This document shows, piece by piece, positions 24,601 to 35,046 of a DNA stretch of 64,000 nt. Numbering within the stretch: the first letter of the stretch is position 1; each line of letters opens with the position of its first letter. The translations under genes and the position numbers were made by a program. A model generated the notes under the pieces. The model was given only the letters and a program-made list of their open reading frames with translations. It made no database searches and had not been told where the DNA came from. Source of the stretch: Annulohypoxylon bovei var. microspora (Eukaryota; Ascomycota; Sordariomycetes; Xylariales; Hypoxylaceae); assembly GCA_022836615.1 (NCBI GenBank), contig MU405212.1:248001-312000 (forward strand), given 5' to 3'.

Positions 24601-27103
24601 CAATGAGGCGACACCAAATCCTCACCAATAACGCCAATATCACCTAATTTATTCAAGGTTACAGTCAGGCACGCACCATATGGCAGATGCTGCAAAACCC
24701 TTCTAAAGGTAACGGTCAGCAGAAAACCATGGTCTCCCATGGTTTGTAAAGACGCCACTGCAGATATCCAGACGGACATCAACCATTATGTTTCAGACGT
24801 GTGGGGTTTGTCATGGGCTCGGTGCCTAGACGGCCAAAGATGGGAACTCTATCGAACTCGACTTGTCTTTTTTCAGAAGTTCGAATGCAGTCGACCCTAA
24901 AAGCCGTGCCCATCATTATCCAATCTCTAGCAAACGACGGTGAAGTGACCGCTCTTCACAATTTGCTAGTTTACGCTAATCTGTACCATCTGGTGTACCA
25001 ATTTCTCGACAGTTTCTTTCAACATCCTACCCTCACGATGATGGTTCCCTATTATCGTGAGAGGTATCTAAGTGGACCTTACATGCGCGAGAAGAAAAGC
25101 TCTAAAGCGAAACGGGTTTTACAAACCGCACATCTGACGAGCTTTCCATGATTCTCGTAAGAAAATTCCGGTTTTCAACCGGGGCTGTCACTCTTCAGAG
25201 GAATTTATTCGTGGTTGACAAGTCCGTGGAATCCTTGCAACCGTTCGTGGAGGCGTAATCCACTTGATCCATGTTTGCATGTCATGTATTGTCCTATCCT
25301 AGTATCAGGCAAGTCAGGGACCAGGAACCCATTACGGCATCACCCGTGCCACGAAAGTGACGTAGCTGGGACAGACGCTCGTCAGAACGAACCTCCTATG
25401 TGTGTTGGTCAACGTGGTGTACCTGAGCAGCTCTAAACAGCTGAGGTCGCCTGCTCAAATTCCAATTGAGGTCGGGTAGGATTGTCACACCGGAACAAGC
25501 ACAATAGTCAACGACGACAAATGTATCCTGTTACGGGAGCGCGTCAGCAACAATACGGGCCGTCACCCGTGTTATCAAGCTACCCGAGTGTCACTTAAGA
25601 CAATTCTGTTTGAAATTGATTGCTTCTTTCCAAACACGGGTTTGCACGCAAGCCACGATCTTAGAACATGTCGATTAATTGAGTGATCGCCAGCTACGAT
25701 TACCCAGGTATATAAAATCGCCAATATTTACATACAAATTTGGTTACCCGCCCGTTCCAGATATTCGGTTATCTTATTGCCCACTCTCATGTCTGACAAC
25801 AGAAACATGCTGGGATATAAAAGGATCCTGATATGGTCGGGAGTCCGATGAAACCTTCCACACCGGAAAGCACTCGTGCAGCCGCACGCGTAAGAATAGA
25901 AAGGAATCGACGGAAAAGGTAACATCGCAGGAATTCCCGGAATTTCTCACCTGGTGTTGGCCACCTTTTCAGGGGTAAGATCATAATTACTTCAAGACTG
26001 TGCCTGAAGGAAGAAGCGGCTCACCCGTTGTCTTTTGCCTAATAAGTCGCATTCTCGCAGGCGGCTCTTTCAAATGTCCAGATTTTTGAAATGATCAATA
26101 CGACCTTATACTACTATTATTAAAACCTGGCTCTCGCGCAGCTCTCCCTTCACCGCTCGGAAACCGCAAACGCTAGATATTCCTATTATCTTGCCCCTTT
26201 CTCTTAAAATTCCGAAACTGTCCTTGTAGAACATCCGCTCCGAATTCTTGAAATCCGAACCTGTATACGTACGGCGAGTATTATACTGATACCTGGAAGT
26301 AACAGATAGGTAGCCAATGGGGTATATACCGAGATTTGGAGAATCTCACCACACCAACAACGATTATGCTAGCACAACGAGATAATCCATGAGTCGATCT
26401 AATGGCATGAATACACAAACCGTCAAATTGGATATGACAAGCTTGCATTGACCCTGCCGATCCTGTTGCTTAGCTATGCTGCCAGGGGAGTCTGTCTGAC
26501 AGCTCAGTTTCTTAATATATTGGCGAGCATGGATACCCAGTCATGAGGCTTACTCACGATTCATGACATAAACGGGTTTATTCCACGAAAAAGGGAATCG
26601 ATAGTCTGAGACACACGATGGTCTAGCTTTTTATTTAGCTGTATAGCGGAGATAAGTATCGAATATGACTTATAGGGAATGCTTTATTTCTATTAGATAC
26701 ATGCCTACATTGTAAACTCCCTGTTATGCGGATCGTCTTTGTGAGACTCATATTCATAGTCTCAAATCATGCAGTAGCCATGCCTCTATAGACTACTATG
26801 TTCGCAGAATGACGATGATACTCCTGCCCTATACCACTCACTCCGCGTAAATGTCTCGCTATTCTAATGTGCTTTAACTCGCTCTCCTGCCCGAAGTAGA
26901 TCTTGCCCTCGTAAGAATACCGCAACGGAATGCATAAACACACGAGCATGAAGCTCATCGCGGCCATGCTTGCCTCTTGAGAGATGTCGCCCCTCAACGT
27001 GATGGATTAGGAGCCATGCTCGCAGGCCGATGCGTCTTGTTTCGCGAATCACCATCCCCCCAGAACTTCCCATTCCACGTTCCACGTTCCATCAGGCAAC
27101 CGG
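21697..27103. other. 5.4 kb region without supportable genes
   Basis: Both strands carry only frames up to about 155 codons. They overlap each other, often begin at non-ATG codons and show no domain-like pattern. Small structures exist, such as a perfect palindrome AAACCATGG-TCTC-CCATGGTTT near 24725. Many ACGTACATAC/ATGTATGT and TAGGTAC motifs are present. There is no long terminal repeat, tRNA or transposase remnant that I can recognise. Left end: promoter of the DENN gene. Right end: 3' flank of TRAPPC13. Confidence 0.5.
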
Positions 27104-28329
27104 TCACTTAACGGATCTCGTGCCCAACTTCCCCGTCGACAAGAACCCCTTATTCCCCATCTCGCTCCTCCATCCGATCCCCAGGACGCCGAACACGATG
27201 CGCCCATCCTCGTCCTCGCTGACCAGCTCCTCGCCGCCCTTCTCCTCGACCACGAAGCAGCACTGCTCGACCTCGCCGGGGTGCAGGACGGGCCTCTTGC
27301 TATCGCTGACCTCCCAGTTGCAGTCGCGGTACTTGAGCCCCTTCTCCAGCTCGAGCCCCACGCGGTACAGCTGCATGACGTCCTCGCTGCAGTTCTCCAG
27401 CTGGGCCTCCATGACCCACCTCCTCGAGCCCTTGCTGTCACTCCCGACCGGAGCGCTGGCCGGCGAGCTCGGCAGGGACAGGGGCAGGGCGCCGACCTTC
27501 GTGCGCACGATCAGCGAGCCCTTACATATAAACTGGTACAGCTTGCGGAACGTGCGCGTGCGCCCCGACGTCTCCGTCGCCTCGTAGTAGCTAACCGTGA
27601 CCGCGAGCACGTGGTTGCCCTCCTCCTTCAGGTCGAAATTGACGATGCGCTGGAGCGTCTGGCCCGGCTCGAGGTCCGTCGGACTGCTGGCGCCGTCCTC
27701 GTCGTCGACGCCGTCGGGGCCCAGCAGCGGCAGCTTCAGCACGGCCCCGGACCCGGGGGTCTTCATCTCGGCCTCGATCTTGACGTCCTTCGTGAACTTC
27801 TTCTTGGGCGGCGCGATCGGCGCCAGCCCGCCTCCTACCGCCAACGCGCCCTCTGCTGTCACCCCTACGTTTGCGGTACCTGCTGTTGCTGCCGCCTCCC
27901 CCGGCAGCGGGACGTCGTGGTTCGCGCACAGCGTGCAGCTGAACGTCTCGCCTACGTAGGCGGAGCCGAACGAGGGCGGCAGCTGCAGGATGGGCGCGAG
28001 TAGGAAGGGGTTCGGGTTCGAGTCGGCGGTGGTACTATATGCGAGGGAGGCGGGTGTCGGCGCATCGATCCTCTCCCTCGATCCCTCCTTCTCTACCGCT
28101 GAAGATGGCGGAGACGGCGGAGAGGCGAGGGGTGGCGGTAGGGGATGTTGGACGACGAGAGAAGGACGCGAGAGCCTGTGTGCGCACGATCAATCAGTTA
28201 ACACCCCATAATCTGCGAGGACCTCGCGAAGAAGTCGAAGCTGTGTTAGCGATATTCGTACCTTAAGACCTTCAGGGAGACGGAATGCGGTTCCTTGGGG
28301 TCGATTGACGGGTAGCGTTGGTGACTCAT
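27104..28329 (-). CDS. TRAPPC13: TRAPP complex subunit TRAPPC13 (DUF974)
   Basis: Subunit of TRAPP, the tethering and Rab/Ypt-activating complex at the Golgi. Exon 1 28262-28329 and exon 2 27104-28175 (86 bp intron, donor GTACGA, acceptor CACAG) give 379 residues. The join yields the conserved opening SVSLKVLRLSRPSL. Family landmarks follow: ILQLPPSFGSAYVGETFSC (near 80), then a beta-rich domain with DVKIEAEMKTP and LQRIVNFDLKEEGNHVLAVTV, and a C-terminal LGIGWRSEMGNKGFLSTG. The exon 2 region just after the splice is Pro/Ser-rich and GC-rich, typical of disordered fungal inserts. Position of the start is supported by in-frame conservation straight from the ATG. Confidence 0.9.
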
Positions 28330-28959
28330 TGCGCCGGGGGCTTTGGAAAGAGTTGCTAGAGGCCTTTTATATTATATATTCCCTGATAAAGCTCAAACAT
28401 ACCGTTGAGCTTGAGGGAAACTTGTCTACATTGCTAATATAATAAAATGTATGTATGTTGCGGCTTGAGCTTGGTCAAGGGTGTCCGTGATAAACTGACG
28501 TACATAGTCTTATCGATAAGCTTTATCTATGTCAATTGGAGGTCCCGAGCTATGGATCATTCCAAGGTGCGAGTTTACATAAGTAAATGATCTACTGGAG
28601 CAGACAGCTATAATCGTATGTACCTTAATATCTACGTGTAATCGCTCTGGTATACATCGAAGTGGTCACTGAAAAGCAGACGGTGAGTGGAAGAGTGGAA
28701 AGCAGTCGGTGTAAATTATTGTCGTCATCTAAGAGCTATGGAGGAACGGCATTTGGATATTGTCGGGTGAGCAACAGACCTAGGGGGGCTCTAAACTCCA
28801 ATGGATGTCGTGCATGACTCCTTTCTGAGCCCGCATCCCATAAATGAAACAGCCACTTTCCCCAATAAGTCGCGAGTAGTAGTTCATAGAATTTCCCGTC
28901 AAGTTCCTTTGCCGACGGATAAAAGTGCTAACCTGCCAACTTTCGAACGCCGAGATGAA
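28330..28959. other. Intergenic region between TRAPPC13 and the KH factor
   Basis: 630 bp, promoter of TRAPPC13 (minus) and 3' UTR of the KH-domain gene (minus). No coding frame, RNA gene or notable repeat seen. Confidence 0.55.
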
Positions 28960-31076
28960 TCATAGTCCCGGGGGAGGGGGCACCTATTGATAAAACGAGT
29001 TAGCCTTAGTAATAACACCAAGAGTTCACGAGGATAACTTACAGCACCATAGCTTCCTGCTCCAGGAGGGGGAGGAGGGGGAGGTGCAGATCCGCCAGGA
29101 GGAGGCGGCGGCGGGGGAGCTTCGCTGGGCGGAGGTGGCGGCGGAGAGGGTAAAGCTCCCGGAACGGGAGGCGTCGGTGACCCTTGTTGAGCGGCTTGCG
29201 CAGCAGCGTAATACTGCTGGTAGTACTGCATATACCTAAAGTTGTGTTAGCGATCGTGCATTATTCCTCGTGGCGACATCACTTACGCCGCGTAACCACC
29301 GTATGCAGCATAGGGGTCTTGACCAGCACCGTAGTACTGCGCATATTGCGCGGCATAATCGTTGGTGGCAGCAGACGGGCTTCCCTGGCCAGGAGGCGCA
29401 GGAGAGGCCGAACTTGCGGCGGGGTTTGGTGAGTTGTTGTAACCACCATATCCACCATAAGATCCCGAACCACTACCTTGCCGGTCGTTATATCTATCGC
29501 CACCATACGATCTCTCTCCATATGATCGCTCTCCATAACCACCGCCACCGCCGCCATTACCACCGCCGCCATGGCCCCCATAATGCGGACGCGGTGGCCG
29601 ACTCTTGAACTCTTCATACTGTTCCTTAACATTGGAAATGAGATCCTCACATAGTTCTTTGGCTTTCTCGACCATCTTAGGATCAGGACCACTAGGAAAT
29701 TTGTTAGATAGCCGGAATAGGAAGCGGTCCAACATATACTTACGCAACATGGAGGTACATCTCATCCTCGCTTTCGTGGTTTGTAGAAGCTTCAAGATAA
29801 CCTGAGCCGCGTCCCTTGATCTGGACACGACATCCGGTCTCCTGCTGAATGTGCTTCACGTAAGAGCCGCCGTGTCCGACGATCTGAGCTCTAAGGTTGA
29901 AACCACGAATCTCTTCCAGACCAATGGGTATCTTCGCCTCCGGCCATTTGCGCTACTCATCATCAACGGATATGTACCATAGAAAGGAGAGGAATCAACT
30001 TACGCGTCCAAACTCATCTCGCTCTACCTGTTCTTGGTCGCGGCGCCGGAAACGTCGCTCATCAACCAGATTGGGCAACTCTTGCTTCATCATCTCCTCG
30101 ATCTTGCTAACAGCGGTTTCGAGTCCAGTTTTCGAGGTACTGGTTATGTGGAGGTACAATGGGGGATTCTAGGGTAACGTAAGCCGTGAGGTCTTTACTA
30201 CCAAGGCAAGTCTCTCTTACCGATGGTGTCGCCATGCTTTTATCCGGATAGTAATTTCCTCGAGTCGTGACATCTTTCAAAGTCAACCATGATTCTACAC
30301 TGCAAGTAAATAAATAACTGGGAGGTGTTTCGTACCAGCTCCGGTTTCCTCTTTAATCTAAATCAAGCAGTGGAGGTCAGCAGATGCCACAGAGGGGATT
30401 CGTGCGCGAGCTAGCATGCTTCTGTGTAAGCAGAACTGTTCGCAACACGAAGACAACACACTGGAAGAGAACCACCAGGTCTAGGGGGCTGAAACTCTGG
30501 TGTAAATCAGTAGGAATTGACCAAGGGTATTATTTACCATCTTCTGAGTAGAACTCTTCGTAAGTAGGTATCGGTTGCGCAAGTCGTTCACTTCGATATC
30601 TTTGATGTAGTCGCCGTCCGCGATGTACATTTCGCCGTTGATGTTATTGGATCCGTTACCACCGGACGCGCTCCCAGAATTCGGGTCATCGGGAGATGCA
30701 GAAGACGATGACTTGATCGGGGGTACGTCTACATGTTGAATTCCCTTCTTAGCTTGGATTTGGGCGTTAATCTTAGCGGCGGCGGCAGCTGATGATAGGT
30801 ATTAGCTCTAGTTTCGATATAATATTATAGCTACATAATTGAGCAGCAAACTTCTAGGAATGAATACATACCTGCCGCGGCAGCCGGGTCGACTGGGCTT
30901 TTCAACTCAGGCGCGCCTTTCTGTCCATCCTTAGGCAATGGGCTACGATCGCGACCATGATCCGACCTCTTAGCTGGGGGTGAACGCGATCTGCGATCGA
31001 AACGAGACCGTCGCGGTTCGGGCTCGGTTTGATCGAACCGAGATCGTTTTGCTGTACGTCGTTCGGAGTCGTCCAT
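28960..31076 (-). CDS. KH-domain RNA-binding splicing factor (KHDC4/BLOM7-like)
   Basis: Nuclear RNA-binding protein; the human relative KHDC4 (BLOM7) associates with Prp19 spliceosome components. Nine exons can be joined with consistent phase: 30872-31076, 30538-30788, 30336-30357, 30221-30273, 30004-30168, 29744-29952, 29287-29691, 29043-29235 and 28960-28983, for 508 residues. The N-terminus is an SR-like, Arg/Ser/Pro-rich tail. A first divergent KH unit spans exons 2-5 (YIKDIEVNDLRNRYLLTK ... IKEETGADVTTRG). A second has the GXXG loop as GHGG in AQIVGHGGSYVKHIQQETG (exon 6). Then come a Gly/Tyr-rich region, repeated YGERSYGERSYGGDRY-type residues, a polyproline stretch and the short end VPPPPGL. 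The third exon is only 22 nt. Introns are unusually dense for this window. The start is taken at MDDSERR; seven upstream in-frame codons from an earlier ATG are less likely. Confidence 0.85.
30336..30357 (-). other. 22-nt microexon of the KH-domain gene
   Basis: Encodes IKEETGA plus one base. Bounded by TTTAG and GGTACG. Both neighbouring exons carry the phases needed for this piece, and the KH helix motif IKEETGAxV is broken without it. Confidence 0.8.
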
Positions 31077-31691
31077 GTTCGCGTAGATACACCACACCTA
31101 ATTGAGTATCAGAGCTTCTGGTGTTCTACAACAGAATAATGCGCATATGTTGAGAAGCTTAAAGAAAGAGGAATCGTCGATTGAGAAGGTCTAACAAGTA
31201 GAAAATTAATTAGCCTAGAATAGATGGATCAAAACCGATGCTAAAGATTTCCAGCCTAGTTCTAAAGGTTGAATTGCATTAGAAAAAAAAGATCCACTTG
31301 GAGCAACGCGACGGAGGTGGGCGAAATAAATAATCCGAAATCTAGGTACCTATGTATGTACATAGATACATTTGCGGAAGCAGCAGAAGGTCCAATCGTA
31401 TCAAATGGTCCGTGCAGGGTCTAGAATCACCCCCATCACCCTTCGCCCCTCCCGCCCCTCGGCTTGTGCACGATATGCAATATGTAGGGCTATGTATGTG
31501 AATTTAGATAGCTGCGAAATTCGGAGCCAGTACAGTCGACTAAGCGGTCACAATTTTTTATCTAGTGGTCTAGTGGTGAGTCAAGGTAGAAGATTTCTTT
31601 ACCAATTGATCCCCGCCAGACTCTTGTCAGGCTTTGAGGATCGCCAATTCTGATCAGAGAGCTTTCGAGTTCTCATTGATGATCAAGAACA
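31077..31691. promoter_or_regulatory. Divergent promoter of KH factor and ILV6
   Basis: 615 bp between opposing start codons. Contains a CTAGGTACCTATGTATGTACATAG-like palindromic stretch near 31343 and the TGAGTCA element at 31577-31583, listed separately. Confidence 0.6.
31577..31583. promoter_or_regulatory. Gcn4/CPC1-type bZIP site (TGAGTCA)
   Basis: Perfect TGASTCA core 109 bp before the ILV6 start codon. In yeast and in Neurospora and Aspergillus this element binds Gcn4/CPC1/CpcA, the regulator of general amino acid (cross-pathway) control, and branched-chain biosynthesis genes are targets. Binding here is inferred. Confidence 0.65.
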
Positions 31692-32682
31692 ATGGCGTCC
31701 CGTACTCTCGTCCAATCCAATTGCTTCAGGGCTGTCGCCGCCGGCCTACGAGCTGTTCCTCAGACATCAACAAGATGGAGCTCTAGTAGCAGTTCTACTT
31801 CAGCCATTGCTTACAAGGCTCTTCGCCGACGTCAAGCTCCTCTCCCAACCAACGATGCACCGCCATCGTGGTCTGCACAAGCAGCCGTTTCCAACATTCT
31901 CTACGAAACCCCTACACCCTCCATAGCACCTCCGAAACGGCACGTTCTGAACTGCCTGGTCCAGAACGAACCTGGTGTCTTGTCTCGAGTTTCCGGTATT
32001 CTAGCAGCACGCGGCTTCAACATTGACTCTCTAGTCGTGTGCAGTACCGAGGTGGAGGACCTATCCCGCATGACCATTGTTCTTACTGGTCAAGATGGTG
32101 TAGTCGAGCAGGCGCGAAGGCAGCTAGAAGATCTAGTACCCGTATGGGCTGTCTTGGACTACACAAACGCCGCCTTGGTTCAAAGAGAGTTGCTTCTCGC
32201 CAAGATCAACATCTTGGGGCCAGAATACTTCGAGGAATTGTTAGCTCACCACCGTGAGATAACGGCCGAGGCCGAGGCCGGAGAAGTAGGCGATAAGTCA
32301 CTAGAGGATCTTGCACTAGACTTCCACCCGAGCAAAATGGTAGCCAGTCAAGCTCTACGACTCAAGCATGAGCATCTGAGATCTATAACTTACTTCGCGC
32401 ATCAATTTGGGGGCAAGGTACTAGACATAAGCACAAATAGCTGTATTGTTGAGGTGTAAGTGGTTTTCCTTAGGCAAAACTATTCATGCTGACAGTCATA
32501 GGTCTGCCAAACCAGTTAGGATCGACTCATTCTTAAAGCTGATTGCGCCATTTGGTATCTTGGAATCATCGCGCACCGGACTTATGGCATTGCCTCGATC
32601 TCCTCTCTACGGCCCGGATGAGGAAACAATCGTCAAAGAAGCAGATGAGATCGTGGATGCTAGCCAATTACCTCCTGGATAA
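31692..32682 (+). CDS. ILV6: Acetolactate synthase regulatory (small) subunit
   Basis: Regulatory partner of acetolactate synthase (Ilv2) in the mitochondrial matrix; it stimulates the enzyme and confers valine feedback inhibition in valine/leucine/isoleucine synthesis. Exon 1 31692-32455, exon 2 32502-32682 (46 bp intron, GTAAGT...CATAG), 314 residues. The N-terminus is basic and Ser-rich (mitochondrial presequence). An ACT domain begins near residue 84: RHVLNCLVQNEPGVLSRVSGILAARGFNIDSL, written here as consecutive motifs RHVLNCLVQNEPGV and LAARGFNIDSL. A second C-terminal ALS_ss_C-type region follows, including LRSITYFAHQFGGKVLD, and after the splice SAKPVRIDSFLKLIAPFGI. It lies head to head with the KH factor and convergent with OTC. 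Confidence 0.95.
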
Positions 32683-33038
32683 GCTATACTTTCGGATTTG
32701 AACATATTGGCGTTGGTGGTCAAAACGTCCTTGGCTTGATTGGGGATTAGGTACTACACTGTAGACGAAGGTCGTTGGTGCAAACTACCTCAATAGACAT
32801 AGTAAAACTTCCGAATCTCTCACTGCGATTTTGCTACTTTTGATTGTATGGAGACTAAACGATGTCGGCTATAGAAAGAAATTTTTGATTATTCTCATCG
32901 TTTTCTAAGCCGGTCGGCAATTTTAATTTAACTTGTTGCGCCGACTTAAACACACTAGGGTTCGGATCGATATAATACACTATACCATTATACGTATTTT
33001 GTATTGTAAATACGGTATCAAGATCCAAAATATGTATT
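32683..33038. other. Convergent spacer between ILV6 and OTC
   Basis: 356 bp, AT-rich, holding both 3' UTRs. No gene. TATTTTGTATTGTAAATAC around 32994-33012 forms a partial palindrome. Confidence 0.55.
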
Positions 33039-34311
33039 TTACGGATCTTTAGAATACACATTCCGGAGAAAGGAAGGGGTTATATATCCATTGTTTACAA
33101 CGAAGGCCTCGAGAACAGCTGTACAGTGGTAAGCTTAATAGTATTCAAAATCGGAAACCATAACATACCAACAGCAGCCCATAGCCTATTTTCCGCCTCG
33201 GAGAAGACGATAGACCTATCAGAGTAGAAGACGGCGTCTTCGACCTCCTCGCGGTGACGAGGCAAGCAATGCATAAATTTCCAGTTATCCTTTGCTCCGC
33301 CGCGCTTGGCTAAGTCGTTGGTGACCTGAAAGCCGGCGAAATCCGTAAGTCGTTTCTGAGTCTCCTCTTCCTGACCCATAGATATCCAGGTATCTGTCAC
33401 TATGAAATCGGCATCCTTGACAGCTTCTTCTGGGACAAAGGTTTGGTTTAGGATCCCAGGCGTTTTTGTAGACTCGGCTTGGCTTGTGATCAAATCCACC
33501 ATGTCCTTAGGAATGCCGTAACCACGAGGCGTAGCGACCGATATCTCGACGCCCAGTTTCACACAAGCAGTAGCGAAATCGAACAACACGTTGTTCGCAT
33601 CTCCTACCCAAGCTACTTTCAACCCCTCCGGCACGATTGAATTTGTAGAAGGCAAAGCAGAGTCGTAGATTGAATTTGTAGAAGGCAAAGTAGACTCGTA
33701 GATTGTTAGAAAATCAGCAATGATTTGAAGCGGGTGGAAGTCATCAGAGAGCGCATTAATGACGGGAACGCTAGAGTGTTCCGCCAAACCCGTAATATCA
33801 CTGTGGGGGCCGACTCGGGCTACGATGCAGGAGGTCATGGATGAGATGACCTTGGAGGTATCTAGTAATGACTCATTCACCTAGAGGACTAGTTGAGTAA
33901 TTAAACGGCTTAGACGATATTGGAGCTTTGGAATATACTCACTCCCAATTGGATATCGTTCTTCCCTAGGAACATAGGGTGACCTCCCAGCATAGTTACA
34001 GCGGCTTCTGTCGAGACTCGAGTCCGAGTGCTGAGCTTGCTGAACATCATAGCTACCGTCTTTCCCGCCAAACCCTCTTTATTTAAGCCACGATTCCCTT
34101 GTTGGGCCAAACTCTCCTTATTTAAGCCACGAGTCTCTTGTTTGGCCAAACTCTTACGGTCATAGGCTGCTCGCACCAAGTCTGAGAATTCCACGGGTGT
34201 CAGATCGCTAATTGACATTAAATGTCGAATTGGTTTAGGGGCTGTTGAAAAACCCCTTGCCTGAACACGGCGGTATGTGCTCTTAGCTAATCGAAGAGCC
34301 GGTGACCTCAT
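33039..34311 (-). CDS. argB: Ornithine carbamoyltransferase, mitochondrial
   Basis: Makes citrulline from ornithine and carbamoyl phosphate in arginine biosynthesis, in the mitochondrion of filamentous fungi. Exons 33943-34311, 33169-33880 and 33039-33118 give 386 residues. Motifs: basic presequence (residues about 1-27, ending near RGFSTAPKP), carbamoyl-phosphate site FSKLSTRTR (near 95), GGHPMFLGKNDIQLG, ARVGPHSDI in place of the usual R-HxxI, the domain-crossing DTWISMGQE (SMG loop, near 290) and the ornithine/catalytic HCLPR (near 327). Exon 3 supplies the usual end LEAFVVNNG. Two insertions are odd: a doubled 13-residue unit (SLAKQETRGLNKE / SLAQQGNRGLNKE) before the carbamoyl-phosphate site and a doubled 11-residue unit (YESTLPSTNSI / YDSALPSTNSI) in the interdomain stretch. 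All catalytic residues are intact, so the gene is likely functional. Confidence 0.95.
33635..33700 (-). repeat. 33-bp tandem duplication inside OTC
   Basis: Two directly adjacent copies (33635-33667 and 33668-33700) differing at two positions. In frame; encodes the duplicated 11-residue unit. Confidence 0.95.
34067..34144 (-). repeat. 39-bp tandem duplication inside OTC
   Basis: Two copies (34067-34105 and 34106-34144) that share most positions, followed by the first ten bases of a third. In frame; encodes the duplicated 13-residue unit. Confidence 0.95.
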
Positions 34312-35046
34312 TTTGAAATAGGTACGTTTGAGATGTCTGCATTCAATGCTGTTGAAGAAACAGAACTTAGGATTGAACGGGCTCCTGTCACCAAGTCACT
34401 AATAAGTCAATTTAAATTGTTGATATATGTATGTGAAAAGTTAGTGAATGTACTTACCTGTCTATCCAATCATCGGCAGTCGGATTAGAAAGTTATCTGC
34501 CAGCTGTTTGGCAGCTGTCAGAATCAGAATTTTAAGTTGAGAGTTCCTGTCTATTATCTGCAAGCTGCAAGAGAACCTTGCGGCTTCTGCATGGGCTTCC
34601 CCGTACCGCGCTAGTCTATGTGGATATATCCACTTCTATCCCCCTTCGCTTGATTGGACATCAGGGCTCGTACCTCAAAGCAAGGTTGTGTTGGCTTCGC
34701 CTCAGCAAGAGCCCTGGAGCCCCGTCTCAGCTTGTGTGTGGGTCGTAGTGTTGTCAGTTGATGACGACTCCCACCTTCCCATGGTTGAACAAAACGCTGC
34801 TTCATCAACCTTAAACTTTAAAACTACCCAAGTTATTGATTAACTCAACTCAATCATTTCATTATCACTTCCACTTTTGTTATACATCTTATGATAAAAC
34901 CTTGGACTGTTTGATAAATTATACACTCCTGATTCGATGATGTCTGCGTTTTCTTCCTAGCCGACCAGCCTTTCGTTATTCGCGAAAGTGTGACCTCTCA
35001 CTCATCAACATCTCAATCTGATTATTTCATCTTTGCAACCATCACC
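34312..35046. promoter_or_regulatory. Divergent promoter of OTC and the Tag1-like gene
   Basis: 735 bp between opposing start codons. No perfect TGASTCA element; near-sites AAGTCAC and ATAAGTCA occur near 34395-34407. AGCTGTTTGGCAGCTGTC near 34502 holds repeated CAGCTG E-box cores. Confidence 0.5.

Noticed and set aside
24725..24748. Perfect palindrome AAACCATGG / CCATGGTTT
   Set aside because: Single short hairpin without T run or partner gene; no function can be supported.
24801..25151. 116-codon plus frame
   Set aside because: Begins at a non-ATG codon and shows no recognisable family; may be chance or an unrecognised relic.
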